DNA from: Sphingomonadales bacterium
GTDB lineage: Bacteria; Pseudomonadota; Alphaproteobacteria; Sphingomonadales; Sphingomonadaceae
DNA: 18,142 bases
Reading direction: 5' to 3'
Assembly: GCA_018971065.1 (NCBI GenBank)
Contig: JAGWVC010000078.1
Coordinates: 1 to 18,142 of the forward strand
The notes under the pieces are model-generated. The model did no database searches, was not told where the DNA came from, and worked only from the letters and a program-made list of their open reading frames with translations. The translations under genes and the position numbers were made by a program. Positions 14,194 to 18,142 of the stretch are shown piece after piece. How positions within the stretch are numbered: the first letter of the stretch is position 1; every line of letters starts with the position of its first letter.

Positions 14194-15348
14194 TTATTCT
14201 GCGGCCGCGCGCGCTTCCGCCTCGCGTGCCGCAAACCACGGCACCAGCCGCGCGATCGCCTCGCGCACTTCGGCGGTCGAAACCGCGAACGAAAACCGGA
14301 TGAACCGCCCGCCCGCCACCGGATCGAAATCGATCCCCGGCGCCGTGGCCACCCCGGTATCCTCGACCAGCCGCCGGCAGAACGCCATCGAATCGTCGGT
14401 CAGGTGGCCAATGTCCGCCCAGATATAGAACGCCCCGTCCGGCGGCGCGATCCGCTGCAACCCCATGTCGGGCAGCGCCGCCAGCATCAGGTCGCGGTTG
14501 GCGCGATAGGTGGCAACGTGCCCCTCCAGCTCGTCCAGGCAATCGAACGCGGCCAGTCCGGCATGTTGCGCCAGGCTCGGCGGGGTCAGGAACAGGTTGC
14601 CCATCCGCGCATAGGCGGCATCGATCAGGGCAGGGGGCGTGACCAGCCACCCCAGCCGCCACGGTGCCATCGAGAAATACTTCGAGAACGAATTCACCAC
14701 CAACGCTTCCGGCAAGTACCGCAGCATCGAATGCGTCTCGGCATCGAACCCCAGCCCGTGGTAGATCTCGTCCGAAACCACCCGAATGCCCCGCGCCCGG
14801 CACACTTCGGCAATCGCCGCCAGTTCCCCGGGCGCGATGATCGTCCCCGTCGGATTGGCCGGGCTCGCCACGATCAGCCCGTCCGGCGCCGGGTCCAGCG
14901 CCGCCACCGCCGCCGCGGTCAACTGGAACCGCTCCGCCGGCCCGCAGGCAATTTCCACCGGCTCCAGGTACATCGCCCGCAGCGTGTTGCGATAGGCCAC
15001 ATACCCCGGCCGCGCCACCGCCACCCGCGCCCCCGGCGCGAACAGGCACGAACATGCCAGCACCAGCGCCGGCGACGCCCCGCACGTCAGCGTCACCTGC
15101 CCGGGTGCAATCGCCACCCCCTGCGTCTCGGCATAATGCCGCGCAATCCGCGCCTTCAGCGGATCGCTCTCCCAATACCCCATCGGGTCGCTCGCCAGCA
15201 CATGCTGCGCCACCGCAATCGCCTTCGACGGCGCCGGGGTGGACGGCTGGCCATACTCCATATGCACGATGCTGCGCCCTTCGGCCGCCAACTTGTGCGC
15301 CAGCCGCCCGATGGTGATGGCGTGAAACGGTTCGACATCTGCGATCAT
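14194..15348 (-). CDS. Pyridoxal-phosphate-dependent aminotransferase, class I/II
   Basis: A 384-residue fold-type I aminotransferase acting in the cytoplasm on an amino acid / 2-oxo acid pair. The PLP lysine is K223 in NSFSKYFSMAPWRLGW (219-234). ASPANPTGT (161-169) holds the Asn contacting PLP, DEIYHGL (193-199) the Asp and Tyr, and RFIRFSF near the end supplies the substrate-carboxylate Arg. Length is normal for the aspartate/alanine/aromatic group. In most relatives the segment after the Lys reads M-x-G-W-R; here it is M-A-P-W-R, a local oddity near the active site. Specific substrate is not readable and there are no biosynthetic neighbours. It is divergent from the ABM-domain gene. Confidence 0.9.
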   Translation of the reverse strand: MIADVEPFHAITIGRLAHKLAAEGRSIVHMEYGQPSTPAPSKAIAVAQHVLASDPMGYWESDPLKARIARHYAETQGVAIAPGQVTLTCGASPALVLACSCLFAPGARVAVARPGYVAYRNTLRAMYLEPVEIACGPAERFQLTAAAVAALDPAPDGLIVASPANPTGTIIAPGELAAIAEVCRARGIRVVSDEIYHGLGFDAETHSMLRYLPEALVVNSFSKYFSMAPWRLGWLVTPPALIDAAYARMGNLFLTPPSLAQHAGLAAFDCLDELEGHVATYRANRDLMLAALPDMGLQRIAPPDGAFYIWADIGHLTDDSMAFCRRLVEDTGVATAPGIDFDPVAGGRFIRFSFAVSTAEVREAIARLVPWFAAREAEARAAAE

Positions 15349-15390
15349 GCCCGACGATTAGCCGCCCCCACACGATAGCGCCACGGCGAA

Positions 15391-15419
15391 TTGCCACGCC
15401 TCGCCCAAGCCCTTACCAA
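15391..15419 (+). promoter_or_regulatory. Weak promoter candidate before the ABM-domain gene
   Basis: TTGCCA (15391-15396) and TACCAA (15414-15419) are spaced by 17 bases. The -35 matches at five of six positions and the -10 at three of six. The start would be about 110 bases before the gene. Low confidence in GC-rich DNA. Confidence 0.2.
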
Positions 15420-15456
15420 CTACCCTTCATCAGTCAGGCCAAGCTCTCGCCATTCA

Positions 15457-15491
15457 CCGTCCGCCCTGAGCTTGTCGAAGGGCTGCCCTTC
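15457..15491 (+). repeat. Dispersed intergenic repeat, copy 2, with hairpin
   Basis: CCGTCC, two variable bases and CCTGAGCTTGTCGA (15457-15478) repeat the element at 11749-11770. Here it runs into GAAGGG-CTG-CCCTTC (15477-15491), a perfect 6-bp hairpin, which looks like the fuller form of the element. It lies in the divergent region between the aminotransferase and the ABM-domain gene. Confidence 0.72.
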
Positions 15492-15539
15492 TCTTCGCGC
15501 CACACCATGCCATCGCCAAACCCAACCCCGGAGACCCCA

Positions 15540-15824
15540 ATGCTGCTCGAACGCGCCGAACTGCAATGCCGCCCCGGCCTCGAAGCCGAATTCGAAACGG
15601 TCCTCAAGGGCCGCGTCAGCGAAATCCTGCTCTCGGTCCCCGGCGTCAACTCGGTGAAGATCGGGCGTGGCGTCGAAAACCCGGAGAAGTTCATGATCCT
15701 GGCCCACTGGGATTCGATGGAAGCCCACGCCGGCTTCAAGCACCTGCCGGTCTACCCCGAATTCGGCGGCCTGTTCGCCCCCTATTCGATCGGCGGCGCG
15801 ATGGAACATTTCAACTTCGACTGA
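15540..15824 (+). CDS. Antibiotic biosynthesis monooxygenase (ABM)-domain protein
   Basis: A 94-residue protein, one ABM-type dimeric alpha-beta barrel domain. These cofactor-free small proteins include quinol monooxygenases and haem-degrading enzymes, and many are of unknown role. The strand-helix order is visible: MLLERAELQCRPGLEAEFE (1-19), SVPGVNSVKIGRGVENPEKFMILAHWDSMEAHAGF, then a helix and a last strand ending MEHFNFD. The ATG at 15540 is preferred over one at 15507 because GGAG sits 7 bases before it and the domain begins there. It stands alone, 103 bases upstream of uvrA, which appears to have its own control region. Confidence 0.82.
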   Translation: MLLERAELQCRPGLEAEFETVLKGRVSEILLSVPGVNSVKIGRGVENPEKFMILAHWDSMEAHAGFKHLPVYPEFGGLFAPYSIGGAMEHFNFD

Positions 15825-15902
15825 AGCGCCCAATCCTCTCCGCCCCCGCGCTCCACGGCTGCCCGGCGCTGCAATAGGCCCGTTTCCGGTCTTGCCCTGA
15901 TC

Positions 15903-15917
15903 GAACAAATCTGGAAC
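15903..15917 (-). promoter_or_regulatory. LexA (SOS) box of uvrA
   Basis: GAAC (15903-15906), 7 bases, GAAC (15914-15917): the exact complement of GTTC-N7-GTTC, the LexA-binding site of Alphaproteobacteria. It ends 10 bases before the uvrA ATG, so bound LexA would block transcription or its early elongation, with release after DNA damage. uvrA is a classical SOS gene, which makes the match credible. Confidence 0.85.
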
Positions 15918-15927
15918 ACGGGCAGCC

Positions 15928-18142
15928 ATGAGTCTCACCCACATCGCCGTGCCCAAAATCTCGATTCGGGGCGCCCGTGAACACAACCTCAAGGGCTTCG
16001 ACGTTGAGCTGCCGCGCGATCAACTGATCGTCATCACCGGCCTGTCCGGCTCGGGCAAATCCAGCCTCGCGTTCGACACCATCTACGCCGAAGGCCAGCG
16101 CCGCTACGTCGAAAGCCTCAGCGCTTACGCCCGCCAGTTCCTGGAGATGATGCAGAAGCCCGATGTTGAGCACATCGACGGCCTCTCCCCGGCCATCTCC
16201 ATCGAACAGAAGACCACCAGCCGCAACCCGCGCTCGACGGTCGCCACCGTCACCGAAATCTACGACTACATGCGCCTCTTGTGGGCGCGCGTCGGCGTGC
16301 CCTACTCGCCCGCCACCGGGCTCCCCATCACCGCGCAGACCGTCACGCAGATGGTCGATCGCGTCATGGCGCTGCCCGAAGGCACCCGCGCCTACCTGCT
16401 TGCCCCGGTCGTGCGCGGCCGCAAGGGCGAATACCGCAAGGAACTCGCCGAATGGCAGCGCGCCGGCTACACCCGCGTCCGCATCGACGGTGAACTCTAC
16501 GAGATCGACGATGCCCCCGCGCTCGACAAGAAGTTCAAGCACGACATCGAAGTCGTCGTCGATCGCATCGCGGTAAGGGACGGCATCCAGACCCGCCTCG
16601 CCGACTCCTTCGAACAAGCCCTCAAACTCGCCGAAGGCCTCGCCTACATCGACCTGGCTGACACGACGCTTGCCGAACTGCACAACGAAACTCCCCTCCC
16701 GCTTGCGGGAGGGGCCGGGGGTGGGCAGGGCGCAGGCACGAAGGCAGGCGCCATGAAGAACACCGGCCTCCCGCCCAACCGCATCGTCTTCAGCGAAAAG
16801 TTCGCCTGCCCGGTCTCGGGTTTCACCCTTGAGGCTGTCGAACCCCGCCTGTTCTCCTTCAACGCCCCGCAAGGCGCGTGCCCCGCGTGCGACGGCCTCG
16901 GCGAAAAGCTGCTGTTCGACCCGCAACTGGTCGTCCCCAACGAAGCGCTTTCGCTCAAGCAGGGCGCCGTTGTCCCCTGGGCCAAATCCAACCCGCCCAG
17001 CCCGTACTACATGCAGGTGCTCGGCTCCCTCGCCAAACACTTCGGCTTCAGCCTCGAAACCCCGTGGGACCAGCTCCCGCCCGAAGTCTGCATCGTCATC
17101 CTCTACGGCACCGCCGGCAAGAAAGTCCCGCTCACCTTCATCGATGGCCGCAAGAGCTACACCGTGGACAAGGCGTTCGAAGGCGTCATCGGCAATCTCA
17201 ACCGCCGCATGTTGCAAACCGAATCTGCCTGGATGCGTGAGGAACTCGGCAAGTTCCAGACCGCGCAACCCTGCGAGACCTGCCACGGCGCCCGCCTCAA
17301 GCCCGAAGCGCTCAGCGTGAAAATCGCCGGCGAGGACATCTCGATGTCCACCCGCCGCTCCGTGTCGGACGCGCTCGCGTTTTTCTCCACCCTGCCCGAA
17401 AAACTCACCGCCCAGCAGAACCAGATCGCCAAGGCCATCCTCAAGGAAATCGTCGAACGCCTCGGCTTCCTCGACAACGTCGGGCTTGATTACCTCAACC
17501 TCGATCGCACCTCCGGCACCTTGTCCGGCGGTGAATCGCAACGCATCCGCCTCGCCAGCCAGATCGGCTCGGGTCTTTCCGGCGTCCTTTACGTGCTCGA
17601 CGAGCCCAGCATCGGCCTCCACCAGCGCGACAACGACCTGCTGCTGGCCACGCTCCGCCGCCTGCGCGATCTCGGCAACACCGTCATCGTCGTCGAGCAT
17701 GACGAGGACGCCATCCGCACGGCGGATCACATCGTTGATCTCGGCCCCGGCGCCGGCGTCCACGGTGGTGAGATCGTCGCCCAGGGCACCCTCGCCGACA
17801 TCCTCGCCAGCGAAGCCAGCCTCACCGGACAATACCTGACCGGCGCCCGCCGCATCGAAGTCCCCAAAACCCGCCGCAAGGGCAACGGCCTCGCCATCAC
17901 CGTCGAGAACGCCCACGCCAACAACCTGCAGAACGTCACCGCCCGCTTCCCGCTCGGCATGTTCGTCTGCGTCACCGGCGTTTCCGGCTCGGGCAAGTCG
18001 TCCTTGACGCTGGACACCCTCCACGCCGGCGCCGCCCGCACCCTCAACGGCGCCCGCGTCATCGCCGGCCCGCATGATCGCATCACCGGCCTCGAAGCCT
18101 GCGACAAGGTGATCGAGATCGACCAGTCCCCCATCGGCCGCA
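15928..18142 (+). CDS. uvrA: UvrABC excinuclease subunit A (UvrA), 3'-truncated
   Basis: Damage-recognition ATPase of nucleotide excision repair; UvrA dimers find bulky lesions and load UvrB. The frame is open from the ATG at 15928 to the window end (738 codons), so roughly the last 200-250 residues are missing. Visible parts: Walker A of the first ABC module (GLSGSGKSS, 38-46); [13 protein letters not shown]; the zinc-linked stretch FACPVSGF...[34 protein letters not shown]; the [12 protein letters not shown] signature with Walker [14 protein letters not shown]; and the second Walker A ([10 protein letters not shown]). The sequence stops within DQSPIGR. Just before the first zinc region, residues about 252-278 form a low-complexity Gly/Ala insert, part of it encoded by a perfect palindrome (16693-16714). 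An SOS box lies in front. The Shine-Dalgarno is weak. Confidence 0.97.
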   Translation, partial: MSLTHIAVPKISIRGAREHNLKGFDVELPRDQLIVITGLSGSGKSSLAFDTIYAEGQRRYVESLSAYARQFLEMMQKPDVEHIDGLSPAISIEQKTTSRNPRSTVATVTEIYDYMRLLWARVGVPYSPATGLPITAQTVTQMVDRVMALPEGTRAYLLAPVVRGRKGEYRKELAEWQRAGYTRVRIDGELYEIDDAPALDKKFKHDIEVVVDRIAVRDGIQTRLADSFEQALKLAEGLAYIDLADTTLAELHNETPLPLAGGAGGGQGAGTKAGAMKNTGLPPNRIVFSEKFACPVSGFTLEAVEPRLFSFNAPQGACPACDGLGEKLLFDPQLVVPNEALSLKQGAVVPWAKSNPPSPYYMQVLGSLAKHFGFSLETPWDQLPPEVCIVILYGTAGKKVPLTFIDGRKSYTVDKAFEGVIGNLNRRMLQTESAWMREELGKFQTAQPCETCHGARLKPEALSVKIAGEDISMSTRRSVSDALAFFSTLPEKLTAQQNQIAKAILKEIVERLGFLDNVGLDYLNLDRTSGTLSGGESQRIRLASQIGSGLSGVLYVLDEPSIGLHQRDNDLLLATLRRLRDLGNTVIVVEHDEDAIRTADHIVDLGPGAGVHGGEIVAQGTLADILASEASLTGQYLTGARRIEVPKTRRKGNGLAITVENAHANNLQNVTARFPLGMFVCVTGVSGSGKSSLTLDTLHAGAARTLNGARVIAGPHDRITGLEACDKVIEIDQSPIGR
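16693..16714. repeat. Perfect palindromic element inside the uvrA coding sequence
   Basis: CCCCTCCCGC, TT, GCGGGAGGGG: 10-bp arms with a 2-base centre, followed by CCGGGGGTGGGCAGG. This combination looks like a REP-type dispersed palindrome usually found between genes in Alphaproteobacteria. It is read in frame as uvrA residues 256-263 (PLPLAGGA) within a non-conserved linker, so it leaves the reading frame intact. Confidence 0.75.

Noticed and set aside
15811..18075. 754-codon minus-strand frame opposite uvrA
   Set aside because: The plus strand encodes unmistakable UvrA; the antisense translation has no domain.
1..18142. tRNA, rRNA, CRISPR, insertion sequences, prophage or defence genes
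   Set aside because: Read through for them; none found. All sizeable coding regions are accounted for by ordinary chromosomal families.

Overview
The window is high-GC, gene-dense DNA from what looks like a sphingomonad (Alphaproteobacteria, Sphingomonadales, perhaps Novosphingobium/Sphingomonas-like). The evidence is the GC-rich codon use, a TonB-dependent receptor of the type common in sphingomonads, an alphaproteobacterial LexA box (GAAC-N7-GAAC) before uvrA, and two copies of a CTGAGCTTGTCGA intergenic repeat I recall from sphingomonad genomes. The genus is an inference from sequence style, not a database result.

Layout. (A) 1-2462, plus: the molybdopterin-binding subunit of a xanthine dehydrogenase-family hydroxylase, cut at its 5' end, overlapping by one base a MoaD/ThiS-like sulfur-carrier protein. 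(B) 2467-5714, minus: a Gdt1/UPF0016-like membrane protein, 6-phosphogluconolactonase, an HD-GYP protein that has lost the His of its HD pair, and a Nudix hydrolase. (C) 5820-6305, plus: a MEKHLA-domain (PAS-related) protein. (D) 6365-11724, plus: a promoter candidate and a strongly folded leader lead into a four-gene unit of DUF2292/YezD-OscA-like small protein, TonB-dependent receptor, coiled-coil outer-membrane porin-like protein and MoeB/ThiF/HesA-type E1 enzyme. (E) 11891-13477: a carboxymuconolactone decarboxylase-family protein (minus) divergent from a Core-2/I-branching-type glycosyltransferase (plus), with an operator-like palindrome between them. (F) 13482-15348, minus: a DUF805-like membrane protein and a fold-type I aminotransferase. 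(G) 15540-18142, plus: an ABM-domain protein and uvrA, cut at the 3' end, with an SOS box in front and a perfect GC-rich palindrome embedded in its coding sequence.

How the genes may work together. Region D is the most cohesive. DUF2292 proteins are linked to sulfur starvation and organosulfur use in other bacteria, so with a receptor, an outer-membrane channel and an E1-like sulfur-transfer enzyme it may be a sulfur-source acquisition unit. That is inference. The most novel-looking non-coding element is the folded leader at about 6401-6503: its long hairpin uses several G-U pairs that would be mismatches in an antisense transcript, so it looks like a plus-strand RNA. No tRNA, rRNA, CRISPR array, transposase or phage gene was seen. 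The only stretch over 300 bases without a gene is 6306-6621, which holds this promoter and leader.
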